A stretch of 5,589 nt of DNA from CAYVTV01 sp964454295 (GCA_964454295.1 CAYVTV010000255.1:1-5589); one strand, 5' to 3'. Shown: positions 1 through 5,589, counted from the stretch's first letter. A program made the numbers and translations. The notes: generated from the sequence alone by a model not told the origin.

Positions 1-1
1 C

Positions 2-571
2 TCCGGTCTAAGTACAGCTGACGGAACAGGAGCAGCACCAATGAGATTGCTTACCTATGCTGACAGGCTCTATCTCGAAGCCGAATTAGTTTCAGTTGGT
101 AAAAGAACCGGTGACGCACGTGCATTGTTAGTAAGTGCTATTAATGCCTCATTTGAACAGGTAGACGAAGTCGTGGATATGTGTAAAGGAACCCAGACTG
201 TTACGGCAGTTCCAGGTACCGGAGCTTATGTTACTTCTGTTATGAGTGAATATGATGCAGGATCAGCTGCAAAGAAACTGGAGATTATTATGACCCAGAA
301 GTGGATATCAAGCTTTGGCACTTCACATGATCAGTATACTGATTACAGAAGAACAGGTTATCCTGTAATGTTTGATCCTTCAAATGCTTCACATGCTCCC
401 GGAGGCTTTGTAACTGGTGGTCCGGATGGCAGTGGCCCTGTCCCTGTTCAGAGGACAAGAGATTATCCGTTATCGTGGCCTTATTATTCTGTTGAACTGA
501 CTTTAAATAATAATGCACCGGCACAGAAGAATATTACAACAAGTCGGATATTCTGGGATGTAGTAAAATAA
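2..571 (+). CDS. SusD/RagB-like outer-membrane lipoprotein, C-terminal part (5' truncated by window)
   Basis: The reading frame is open from position 2, so the ATG at 41 is internal and only the last 189 residues are visible. SusD-like proteins normally have about 450-550 residues. The fragment reads APMRLLTYADRLYLEAE near its start and then ITQ/MTQKWISSFG...DYRRTGYP, which matches the conserved C-terminal region of SusD-like proteins (SusD_like_2 type), and it ends in SRIFWDVVK. Proteins of this family are surface lipoproteins that cap a SusC-type TonB-dependent transporter and help capture glycans, peptides or other nutrients. By analogy the susC partner should lie upstream, outside the window. 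The substrate cannot be told from this fragment. The next gene follows after 23 nt on the same strand and is probably co-transcribed. Family assignment is from recognised sequence patterns; co-transcription is inferred. Confidence 0.85.
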   Translation, partial: SGLSTADGTGAAPMRLLTYADRLYLEAELVSVGKRTGDARALLVSAINASFEQVDEVVDMCKGTQTVTAVPGTGAYVTSVMSEYDAGSAAKKLEIIMTQKWISSFGTSHDQYTDYRRTGYPVMFDPSNASHAPGGFVTGGPDGSGPVPVQRTRDYPLSWPYYSVELTLNNNAPAQKNITTSRIFWDVVK

Positions 572-594
572 TAAACTTTTAATCTGAAAATATT

Positions 595-1584
595 ATGAAA
601 TATGTCTTTTATATATTAATGATTTTGTCAGTCAGTCTTTTCTTTACAGGATGTGAAGGAGATGAAAATGGCAAAATGCCTGATGACATCATGGATGCTA
701 ATACAGGCTTGTTGATTATAGATACTGACGGTACAGATCCATTTATTAATGTGTCAGATCCTGCAGGATACCAGGTTCAGGCTACTGTTGACCTGCTTTT
801 TGAAGGTACATTTAATAAAATTGATGTGATTGTCGTATATAATGGCGACTATACAAAACAATATGTCGTTAAATCAGTTACTTCCGTCCCTTCGGATATA
901 ACCATTACCGGCCAGGATATTGTTGATGCTGTTGCAGAATTAAATAGTGCCGGTGATATTCAGGAAGATGATGTTTTCAACCTGTTCACCAGTATTGAAC
1001 TCTCTGATGGCACGTACCTTCCTGGATTTACTGTTACAGGTGCAAATGCGATTACCCCCAGTGTGAGAAGCCAGATAGATATCCTAAAAGGAGGTGTCGC
1101 TAATTTGGTTATTCTCGTACCTTGTGAATTTGTGCTGGATGATTTCATAGGTATTATGGATTATACGGAATTCTGGACTCCCGACCTGGAAGCATGGCAG
1201 GTTGAGGTATACCAGGACCCGGATTATACCGGACCATATGTCGGTCTCGTAATTGATGGTATTTTCATGTATACGGGAACCTGGAAACTGAAAGTTGAAC
1301 TTTCAACCTATGATTATAGTGTTGCGGGACTACCCGCGTCACAGTTAATGGCTCCATCAATTTTTGGTTACCAGCAACCTACCTGGTCTAAAATTTCCGG
1401 TACGGTAAATACCTGTACAGGAGTTATGGTAGTGAATGTTGGCAGCTTTTGTGTATCTGTAGGTTGTTTTACCGGGATGCCTATTGTTATGACATTAAAG
1501 AAGGCTCCGCCCACTAAAAAGGCAGCCATTGATATTACGGATTATGGTTTTAATATGAGACCATTTCTTCGTATTCCCGAATAA
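595..1584 (+). CDS. Putative surface-exposed lipoprotein of a SusCD-type locus, unknown function
   Basis: The 329-residue protein opens with a hydrophobic signal peptide (residues 1-19) and a lipobox FFTGC, so Cys20 should be lipidated after signal peptidase II cleavage. The next residues, EGDENG, are acidic, similar to the export signal that sends Bacteroidota lipoproteins to the cell surface. I do not recognise the rest as a named domain. It looks beta-rich, with alternating hydrophobic residues at about 60-110 and 165-300. It has a motif VPCEFVLDDFIGIMDYTEFW at about 175-194 and a cysteine cluster at residues 274, 286 and 291. The position directly after a SusD-like gene fits an accessory binding lipoprotein, the role SusE/SusF play in starch loci, but this is inference from context only. 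The start is well placed: the signal peptide begins at the ATG and the leader is A/T-rich without a Shine-Dalgarno sequence. The gene ends 22 nt before a strong terminator. Confidence 0.8.
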   Translation: MKYVFYILMILSVSLFFTGCEGDENGKMPDDIMDANTGLLIIDTDGTDPFINVSDPAGYQVQATVDLLFEGTFNKIDVIVVYNGDYTKQYVVKSVTSVPSDITITGQDIVDAVAELNSAGDIQEDDVFNLFTSIELSDGTYLPGFTVTGANAITPSVRSQIDILKGGVANLVILVPCEFVLDDFIGIMDYTEFWTPDLEAWQVEVYQDPDYTGPYVGLVIDGIFMYTGTWKLKVELSTYDYSVAGLPASQLMAPSIFGYQQPTWSKISGTVNTCTGVMVVNVGSFCVSVGCFTGMPIVMTLKKAPPTKKAAIDITDYGFNMRPFLRIPE

Positions 1585-1606
1585 TAATCCTGTACAATAA
1601 GCTTAT

Positions 1607-1638
1607 AAAAAAGGGTGTCTGTTCAGACACCCTTTTTT
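1607..1638. terminator. Palindromic, probably bidirectional intrinsic terminator
   Basis: Six A residues are followed by GGGTGTCTG (1613-1621), two T residues, CAGACACCC (1624-1632) and six T residues. The realistic RNA fold is an 8-bp GC-rich stem with a GTTC loop, followed by a U tract on either strand. It lies 22 nt after the lipoprotein stop codon and ends the plus-strand locus. The symmetry, and the minus-strand genes arriving from the right, suggest that it also stops cysN transcription, about 180 nt past the cysN stop. Termination in the minus direction is inferred. Confidence 0.93.
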
Positions 1639-1695
1639 ATTTGTCGTTCAATAAGAGCTGATTTCTGTTCGGCGGATTTTCATTTCGTCATTTTT

Positions 1696-1742
1696 CCAGG
1701 GGTTGCCACCCATGGCTATTTGATTTAAATTCCCCGGAATTT
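1696..1742. repeat. Two short inverted repeats in the non-coding gap after cysN
   Basis: The gap 1639-1818 has no convincing gene. It contains a hairpin-capable sequence at 1696-1715 (arms CCAGGGGT and ACCCATGG, one G-A mismatch, loop TGCC) and a perfect 7-bp inverted repeat at 1727-1742 (AAATTCC, CC, GGAATTT). Neither is followed by a clear U tract, so I do not call them terminators. They could be a fragment of a REP-like dispersed element or part of the cysN 3' untranslated region. No function can be assigned. Confidence 0.4.
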
Positions 1743-1786
1743 GTATATGAGACAGCCCCTTATTTCATTAATACCCGGGCTAAGGC

Positions 1787-1813
1787 TCGTCCCCTTCGTC
1801 CCCTTCGTCCCGT
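1787..1813. repeat. 9-bp tandem repeat (TCGTCCCCT), three copies
   Basis: Copies at 1787-1795 and 1796-1804 are identical; the third, at 1805-1813, differs at one base (TCGTCCCGT). On the minus strand the unit reads as repeated GGGGACGAA. The array lies 5 nt past the cysN stop codon. The GACGAAGG core resembles the ACGAAGG core of the larger inverted repeats around cysD, though the period here is 9 rather than about 11 nt. A relationship is possible but not shown. Confidence 0.75.
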
Positions 1814-1818
1814 GATCC

Positions 1819-3102
1819 CTATATTATCATTCCCGCCCCCACCGTATTATGAGTCCCCTCATCTATAAGTATCACACTTCCCGTTTGCCTGTTTATGCGG
1901 TAAGAATCATACAGGAGCAGTTTTGTGGTACGTAGTTTGATACGGCCTATCTCATTCAGGCCAATGCTTTTATCTTCATGATTTTTTACCAGGTTGTTTA
2001 TATTCATCTTATAAACAACCTCTTTTATAACACATTTTACATCGTTGGTGGTATGTCTGAGCGTGTATTTCGTATTCAGAGCCAGGGGTTTTTCATTCAG
2101 CCAGCTAACAATGATTTCAATATCCTGACCCATCTCAGGTTCACGGTTATTCAGGGTGATCATATCACCACGGCTTATATCTATATCATCGGCAAGTTGC
2201 AGAGTGACCGACATCGGGGCAAATGCTGAATCCAGCTCTCCTTTCATGGTATCTATTGATGCAATGGTTGAAGTGAGTCCGGCCGGAAAAACTTTAACCA
2301 GATCACCCTTTTTAAAGATACCGCTGGCTATACGCCCGGCATATCCCCGGTAATCATGATATTCATCTGTTTGCGGCCGGATGACATACTGTACCGGGAA
2401 TCTGCCGTCAACCAGATTCAGATCACTCGATATATGAATGGTTTCAAGAAGATAGAGCAGGGTAGGGCCCTGGTACCAGTCCATATTCTTTGATCTCTTC
2501 ACAACATTATCACCATTCAATGCACTGATAGGAATAAACCTGACATCCTGCACATCAAGCTTCATCGCAATTTCATCAAACCGTGCTTTGATACTCTCAA
2601 AAACATCCTCACTGTATCCGACCAGATCCATCTTGTTAACACAGATGACGATATGTGGTATCCTGAGTAAAGAAGCAATATAAGCATGCCTGATAGTCTG
2701 TTCCAGCACCCCGTTGCGGGCATCAATGAGAATGATGGCGAGATTTGCCGTTGATGCACCGGTGACCATATTCCGCGTATATTGAATATGACCCGGCGTG
2801 TCGGCAATTATAAACTTCCTTTTCGGTGTGGCAAAATAACGATAGGCCACATCTATGGTTATACCCTGCTCGCGTTCTGCCCTGAGTCCGTCGGTTAACA
2901 GCGACAGGTTAACATGTTCTTCACCGCGCCTCTCACTGGCCAGTTTAACCGCTTCCAGCTGGTCCTCAAAGATTGACTTACTGTCATACAACAGCCTCCC
3001 TATCAGGGTGCTTTTCCCGTCATCAACACTACCGGCAGTTGTAAACCTGAGCAGTTGCATATCCAGGTACCCGGGGGTTGGACTTTCTTTTTCTTTTATC
3101 AT
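1819..3102 (-). CDS. cysN: Sulfate adenylyltransferase subunit 1, GTPase CysN
   Basis: CysN is the GTP-hydrolysing subunit of ATP sulfurylase. With CysD it drives formation of adenosine 5'-phosphosulfate (APS) from sulfate and ATP in the cytoplasm, the first step of sulfate assimilation. The 427-residue protein has all translational-GTPase motifs: GSVDDGKST (24-32, P-loop), REQGITID (77-84, switch I region), DTPGH (101-105), NKMD (156-159) and SALNGD (193-198). Beta-barrel domains like those of EF-Tu follow from about residue 230. It is shorter than E. coli CysN (about 475 residues) and has no C-terminal APS kinase domain, so it is not a CysNC fusion. The ATG start gives the expected short leader before YLDMQLLRFTTAGSVDDGKST. 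The gene lies 135 nt after cysD in the same orientation; that gap is almost filled by an inverted repeat. Co-transcription with cysD is likely but inferred. Confidence 0.97.
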   Translation of the reverse strand: MIKEKESPTPGYLDMQLLRFTTAGSVDDGKSTLIGRLLYDSKSIFEDQLEAVKLASERRGEEHVNLSLLTDGLRAEREQGITIDVAYRYFATPKRKFIIADTPGHIQYTRNMVTGASTANLAIILIDARNGVLEQTIRHAYIASLLRIPHIVICVNKMDLVGYSEDVFESIKARFDEIAMKLDVQDVRFIPISALNGDNVVKRSKNMDWYQGPTLLYLLETIHISSDLNLVDGRFPVQYVIRPQTDEYHDYRGYAGRIASGIFKKGDLVKVFPAGLTSTIASIDTMKGELDSAFAPMSVTLQLADDIDISRGDMITLNNREPEMGQDIEIIVSWLNEKPLALNTKYTLRHTTNDVKCVIKEVVYKMNINNLVKNHEDKSIGLNEIGRIKLRTTKLLLYDSYRINRQTGSVILIDEGTHNTVGAGMII

Positions 3103-3127
3103 GTGGGTTTATGTGTATTTATGTTAC

Positions 3128-3229
3128 CCTTCGTGTCCCTTTGTGTGTACTTTGTGTCCTTTGTGGTTAACTTATAATTCGTATTTAACCACGAAGGTAC
3201 ACGAAGGATGGCACAAAGGGACACGAAGG
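3128..3229. repeat. Long imperfect inverted repeat between cysD and cysN (CCTTyGTG units)
   Basis: The left arm (3128-3170) and right arm (3185-3229) flank a 14-nt A/T-rich loop. The outermost 18 nt of the arms (3128-3145 and 3212-3229) are perfectly complementary; the inner part has mismatches and two gaps. Each arm consists of four units of about 11 nt with the core CCTTyGTG, and the innermost unit ends GTGGTTAA at the loop. The element begins 8 nt after the cysD stop codon and fills most of the cysD-cysN gap. As RNA it would form a long hairpin, but there is no U tract, so it is not a classical terminator. A role in mRNA stability, or in setting the CysD to CysN ratio, is conceivable but speculative. 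Confidence 0.92.
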
Positions 3230-3237
3230 AATGCAAT

Positions 3238-4143
3238 TTAAAAATATCCCTCCTTCTTCCTGTCCTCCATGGCTGCTTCCGACCTCTTGTCATCATACCT
3301 TCCGCCGCGTTCGGTAACTCTGGTTGCTGCAACTTCATTTATAATGTCCTCGAGGGTATTAGCAGTAGAGAGTGTCAGTCCGGTGCATGTTATATCACCA
3401 ATAGTCCGGCACCTGACGTCCAGCACTTCGGGTTTCTCGTTTTCCTTTAACTGCATGAACGGGGCAGTGGCCAGGTAAACGCCGTCCCTGAAAAAAACCT
3501 CTCTTTTATGAGTGAAGTAAAGATCAGGGATTTCAACGTCATCGAGATAAATATATTGCCATACATCCATTTCTGTCCAGTTGCTCAGTGGAAATACCCT
3601 GAAGTGTTCTCCCATGTGTTTTTTGCCGTTGAAAATATTCCAGAGTTCGGGCCGCTGGTTTTTCGGGTCCCATTGTCCGAATTCATCCCTGTGTGAAAAG
3701 AACCGTTCTTTTGCCCGTGCCTTCTCCTCATCTCTCCTTCCTCCCCCCAACGCTGCATCGAATTTAAATTCTTCAATGGCATCCAGTAAGGTAACGGTCT
3801 GTAAAACATTACGGCTTGCATTGACGCCCTTTTCCTCCGCCACCCTGCCAGAATCAATCGTATCCTGAACAAGGCGTGCAATACACCTGCCGCCTGTTTT
3901 TTCCATCAGCTGATCCCTGAATGCAAGAGTTTCCGGGAAATTATGGCCTGTATCTATATGGAGACAGGGAAAAGGAACCTTCAAAGGCCAGAAAGCTTTT
4001 CGTGCCAGGTAATACATCACTATTGAGTCTTTTCCGCCGGAAAACAACAGGGCAGGTTTCTCAAACTGGGCTGCAACTTCCCTTATTACATAAATTGATT
4101 CCGACTCAAGTTCTCGTAAATGGGTGAGTGTATGTTTATCCAT
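3238..4143 (-). CDS. cysD: Sulfate adenylyltransferase subunit 2, CysD
   Basis: CysD is the catalytic subunit of ATP sulfurylase and joins sulfate to the AMP part of ATP, giving APS and pyrophosphate. The protein begins MDKHTLTHLRELESESIYVIREV, which aligns with the start of E. coli CysD, and has 301 residues against 302 there. Visible motifs are the PP-loop SGGKDS (35-40), DTGHNFPE (64-71), GGGRRDEEKARAKER (133-147), the conserved stretch WDPKNQRPELWN and FPLSNWTEMDVWQYI, and the C-terminal KKEGYF. The frame stays open upstream to an ATG at 4311, but those 56 residues are unlike CysD and largely translate an intergenic repeat, so the start at 4143 is preferred. A Bacteroidota -7 box lies 40 nt upstream, giving a short leader. 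CysD must pair with CysN, encoded next. The neighbouring genes on the upstream side are unrelated to sulfur metabolism. Confidence 0.97.
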   Translation of the reverse strand: MDKHTLTHLRELESESIYVIREVAAQFEKPALLFSGGKDSIVMYYLARKAFWPLKVPFPCLHIDTGHNFPETLAFRDQLMEKTGGRCIARLVQDTIDSGRVAEEKGVNASRNVLQTVTLLDAIEEFKFDAALGGGRRDEEKARAKERFFSHRDEFGQWDPKNQRPELWNIFNGKKHMGEHFRVFPLSNWTEMDVWQYIYLDDVEIPDLYFTHKREVFFRDGVYLATAPFMQLKENEKPEVLDVRCRTIGDITCTGLTLSTANTLEDIINEVAATRVTERGGRYDDKRSEAAMEDRKKEGYF

Positions 4144-4162
4144 AGTGTTTCTCTGATTTACC

Positions 4163-4180
4163 AACCGGGTTAAAACCGGG
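4163..4180 (-). promoter_or_regulatory. Direct repeat CCCGGTT in cysD leader, possible operator
   Basis: On the minus strand CCCGGTT occurs twice, separated by TTAA, with an 11-bp period. It falls immediately downstream of the predicted -7 box, where the transcription start would lie, and ends 19 nt before the cysD start codon. The position and one-turn spacing would suit a regulator binding site controlling sulfate assimilation. No known operator is recognised, and a chance repeat is quite possible. Confidence 0.25.
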
Positions 4181-4182
4181 GG

Positions 4183-4190
4183 CAAAGATA
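4183..4190 (-). promoter_or_regulatory. Candidate -7 promoter box (TATCTTTG) for cysDN
   Basis: TATCTTTG on the minus strand fits the Bacteroidota primary sigma factor -7 consensus TAnnTTTG. It lies 40 nt before the cysD ATG and would give a leader of roughly 30-35 nt. I see no clear TTG at the usual -33 distance, so the assignment rests on the -7 box and its position only. Confidence 0.5.
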
Positions 4191-4240
4191 ATAAAAATGG
4201 AGAAATAGTCTTTGTAAGTGAGTATGTGAATGAATGAATA

Positions 4241-4340
4241 AACCTTCGTGTACCTTTGTGATACCCTTCGTGTCCTTTGCGGTTAAAAATAATAGAACCA
4301 CAAAGGTACACGAAGGATTACACTAAGGTACACAAAGGTT
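4241..4340. repeat. Long imperfect inverted repeat upstream of cysD (CCTTyGTG units)
   Basis: The left arm (4241-4284) and right arm (4296-4340) flank an 11-nt A-rich loop, AAAAATAATAG. Each arm has four CCTTyGTG-type units of about 11 nt; the outer end reads AACCTTyGTGTACCTT and the innermost unit ends in GGTT at the loop. It has the same architecture as the element at 3128-3229, but the arm sequences differ at several bases, so the two are related rather than identical copies. It starts 13 nt after the stop codon of the 40-aa membrane protein gene and lies upstream of the predicted cysD promoter. It could separate the two transcription units or protect the 3' end of the upstream message; neither is shown by the sequence. 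Confidence 0.92.
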
Positions 4341-4353
4341 TATATAATATCAA

Positions 4354-4476
4354 TTAATTCTCCCTCTTCTCGAAGTCTTCTTCCTTCTTTTCCCGTATTC
4401 TTCGGAAAATGATTATTAACAGTAAGATCACGAAAATAACAGTGATCAGACCGAAATATCCTGAATAATCGTACAT
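4354..4476 (-). CDS. Small single-pass membrane protein, 40 aa, unknown function
   Basis: The ORF encodes a 40-residue protein. It has a short N-terminal stretch MYDYSGYFG, one strongly hydrophobic segment at residues 10-24 (LITVIFVILLLIIIF), and a highly charged tail RRIREKKEEDFEKREN. The arginines just after the membrane segment predict an N-out, C-in orientation. The start codon lies 2 nt after the stop codon of the YbjQ-like gene, the spacing expected for translational coupling, and this supports it as a real gene despite its size. It is likely the last gene of the nlpC-ybjQ operon; a repeat element begins 13 nt after its stop. I recognise no family. It may act as a small partner or anchor for a membrane protein, but nothing specific can be claimed. 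Confidence 0.72.
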   Translation of the reverse strand: MYDYSGYFGLITVIFVILLLIIIFRRIREKKEEDFEKREN

Positions 4477-4478
4477 GA

Positions 4479-4793
4479 TCACTTAATTTTTACTGCAGTT
4501 CCGTAAGCAAGGATCTCTGATGTAGCCGACATTACCATTGAAGTGGTAAACCTGATATTCACAATGGCATCGGCTCCAAGTTTTTCAGCGTCTTTTATCA
4601 TCCTCCCCATGGCTTCTTCCCTTGAGTCGGCCATAAGTTTGGTATATTCCTTTATTTCGCCGCCTACTATGTTTTTCAGCGCAGCAAAGATATCTCTTCC
4701 GATATTACGTGCTCTGATTGTGCTGCCACGGGAAATACCCAGGACCTCAACGATCTCTTTTCCCGGAATGGTGTCTGTTGTTGTTAGTATCAT
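4479..4793 (-). CDS. ybjQ: YbjQ-family (UPF0145) protein
   Basis: This 104-residue protein matches the YbjQ/UPF0145 family in length (E. coli YbjQ is 107 residues) and pattern. It begins ILTTTDTIPGKEIVEVLGISRGSTI, has a central RNIGRDIFAALKNIVGGEIKEYTKLMADSREEAMGRM, then AEKLGADAIVNIRF and a C-terminal GTAVKIK. Family members are small cytoplasmic proteins, sometimes described as putative heavy-metal-binding. Their biochemical function is not firmly established, and no cysteine or histidine metal site is visible here. The start ATG lies 16 nt after the peptidase stop codon, and its stop codon is 2 nt from the start of the small membrane protein gene, so the three genes probably form one operon. 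The symbol is given as the family name, not as proof of orthology. Confidence 0.9.
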   Translation of the reverse strand: MILTTTDTIPGKEIVEVLGISRGSTIRARNIGRDIFAALKNIVGGEIKEYTKLMADSREEAMGRMIKDAEKLGADAIVNIRFTTSMVMSATSEILAYGTAVKIK

Positions 4794-4809
4794 AAAATAC
4801 AGTTTTATA

Positions 4810-5589
4810 TTAGTCCAAAATTCTTCTTATCACTGATAATGCATGTGAATAGGTTCCGGTTTCCCTGCAATATATTCCTTTCTCATCAAATGTATCCTGC
4901 CTGACCCTTCCCGATGCATGAATAATGTTATTATTTCCGATATATACTCCTGTGTGGATAATTTCCCCCTTCTCGTCATGAAAGAACAGCAAATCTCCCG
5001 GGAGGATTTCACCGGCGGAAGTAACAACCTTTCCGCATTGTGCCTGTTGTTTTGCATCCCTTGGGAGAGGGATGCCCGATTGTTTATAAATATTCTGGAC
5101 AAATCCGGAGCAATCAGTCCCAAAAGAACTTCTTCCTCCCCAGAGATAGGGAATATTAATAAATTTTTTTGCACTGGCCATCAGGTTTTCTTTCTTCGAT
5201 CTTACAGGGATATGGTAAAAGGAATCGGGAATTCTGTATGTCATACCGTACACATGAACAGTGTTATCATCTGATGGAGTTAACGTGCTCCCTGCTCCCA
5301 GATACAACCTTGAAATCCCATCCCTGGCAATGAATACACTGAGTATATCACGGGTAATATACATTTTGCCTGACCGGATTTTATGAATGTCACTTTCCGT
5401 TACAGCAACAAGCTTATTTACATTGCACCATCCCTCATAGTCATCAAAGAGATTTCTAATCAGCACGTAATCGCCGTTCTTCTCCTGTTCGAGAATCTCT
5501 GCCTGTTCTCCGAACAGTATCTGGCTGACCATCTCACTCTTTTCTGAAGGTTCTGCCCGCAAAGGAATAAATGTAAGATGACAAATACC
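4810..5589 (-). CDS. NlpC/P60 cell-wall peptidase with N-terminal SH3-like domains (N terminus beyond window)
   Basis: The frame stays open to the window edge: residues GICHLTFIP precede LRAEPSEKSEMVSQILFGE, and there is no ATG, so the TTG at 5562 is unlikely to be the true start. The visible 259 residues begin with a bacterial SH3-like region (about 7-62), then a second SH3-like stretch (about 75-115), then the NlpC/P60 domain. Catalytic features are YLWGG (148-152), the nucleophile Cys160 in TDCSGF, His212 in HTGVYIG and His224 in IIHASG. The arrangement resembles YkfC-type gamma-D-glutamyl-L-diamino acid endopeptidases, known in Bacteroides, which cleave peptidoglycan stem peptides during recycling or turnover. 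That substrate assignment is by similarity. The signal sequence, if any, is outside the window. The gene appears to be first of those visible in an operon with the YbjQ-like gene, 16 nt downstream. Confidence 0.93.
   Translation of the reverse strand, partial: GICHLTFIPLRAEPSEKSEMVSQILFGEQAEILEQEKNGDYVLIRNLFDDYEGWCNVNKLVAVTESDIHKIRSGKMYITRDILSVFIARDGISRLYLGAGSTLTPSDDNTVHVYGMTYRIPDSFYHIPVRSKKENLMASAKKFINIPYLWGGRSSFGTDCSGFVQNIYKQSGIPLPRDAKQQAQCGKVVTSAGEILPGDLLFFHDEKGEIIHTGVYIGNNNIIHASGRVRQDTFDEKGIYCRETGTYSHALSVIRRILD

Noticed and set aside
41..43. ATG at 41 as the true start of the SusD-like gene
   Set aside because: The frame is open back to position 2, and this methionine lies within a conserved internal segment of SusD-like proteins.
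2562..2807. ORFs antisense to or out of frame with cysN, cysD and the peptidase, including this 81-codon frame
   Set aside because: They overlap genes with complete recognised motifs and their translations show no family features.
4144..4311. A 56-residue N-terminal extension of CysD starting at an ATG at 4311
   Set aside because: The extension translates the intergenic inverted repeat (RKGHEGYHKGTRR) and the promoter region, and has no counterpart in CysD. The start at 4143 gives the family's normal length and N terminus.
3128..4340. The CCTTyGTG arrays as a CRISPR array
   Set aside because: Units are about 11 nt, contiguous and arranged as inverted arms, with no unique spacers of 25-40 nt and no cas genes in the window.
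3128..4340. The two inverted repeats as ends of a composite transposon carrying cysD
   Set aside because: No transposase and no target-site duplication are evident, the copies differ in sequence, and cysD is a normal partner of the adjacent cysN outside the pair.
5560..5562. TTG as the start codon of the NlpC/P60 gene
   Set aside because: The frame continues upstream to the window edge with SH3-like sequence (GICHLTFIP) typical of this protein type, so the TTG is an internal leucine codon.

Overview
The window looks like a chromosomal segment of a Bacteroidota bacterium, probably an environmental member. The evidence is the C-terminal end of a SusD/RagB-type outer-membrane lipoprotein, a following lipoprotein with an acidic stretch after the lipobox, a Bacteroidota-type -7 promoter box (TAnnTTTG) ahead of cysD, A/T-rich leaders without Shine-Dalgarno sequences, and an NlpC/P60 peptidase of the form common in that phylum. 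This assignment rests on protein-family recognition by eye, not on a database search.

Layout. Positions 2-1584 (+) hold the end of a SusCD-type nutrient-uptake locus: a 5'-truncated SusD-like gene and, 23 nt later, a 329-aa lipoprotein of unknown function. A near-perfect palindromic terminator (1607-1638) closes it and is suited to work in both directions, because everything to its right lies on the minus strand. Positions 1639-1818 are non-coding, with short inverted repeats and a 9-bp tandem repeat. Then, on the minus strand and listed here from low to high coordinates, come cysN (1819-3102), cysD (3238-4143), a 40-aa single-pass membrane protein (4354-4476), a YbjQ/UPF0145 protein (4479-4793) and an NlpC/P60 peptidase (4810 to beyond 5589).

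The minus-strand genes fall into two transcription groups. The peptidase, ybjQ-like gene and small membrane protein are spaced 16 nt and 2 nt apart and look like one operon. CysD and CysN form the sulfate-activating ATP sulfurylase: CysD makes adenosine 5'-phosphosulfate and CysN supplies the energy by GTP hydrolysis. They probably start from a promoter at about 4183-4190. No APS kinase or reductase gene is visible, so what follows APS formation cannot be read from this window.

The most unusual feature is a family of intergenic repeats. Two long imperfect inverted repeats (3128-3229 and 4241-4340) have arms built of four units of about 11 nt with the core CCTTyGTG, and they lie on either side of cysD. 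A simpler repeat with a related GACGAAGG core follows cysN. Each array starts 5-13 nt after a minus-strand stop codon. This looks like a dispersed, structured 3'-end element. Similar CACGAAGG/CACAAAGG-type intergenic repeats are, from memory, seen in other environmental genomes, but I know of no established function. I see no defence system, CRISPR array, RNA gene or transposase.
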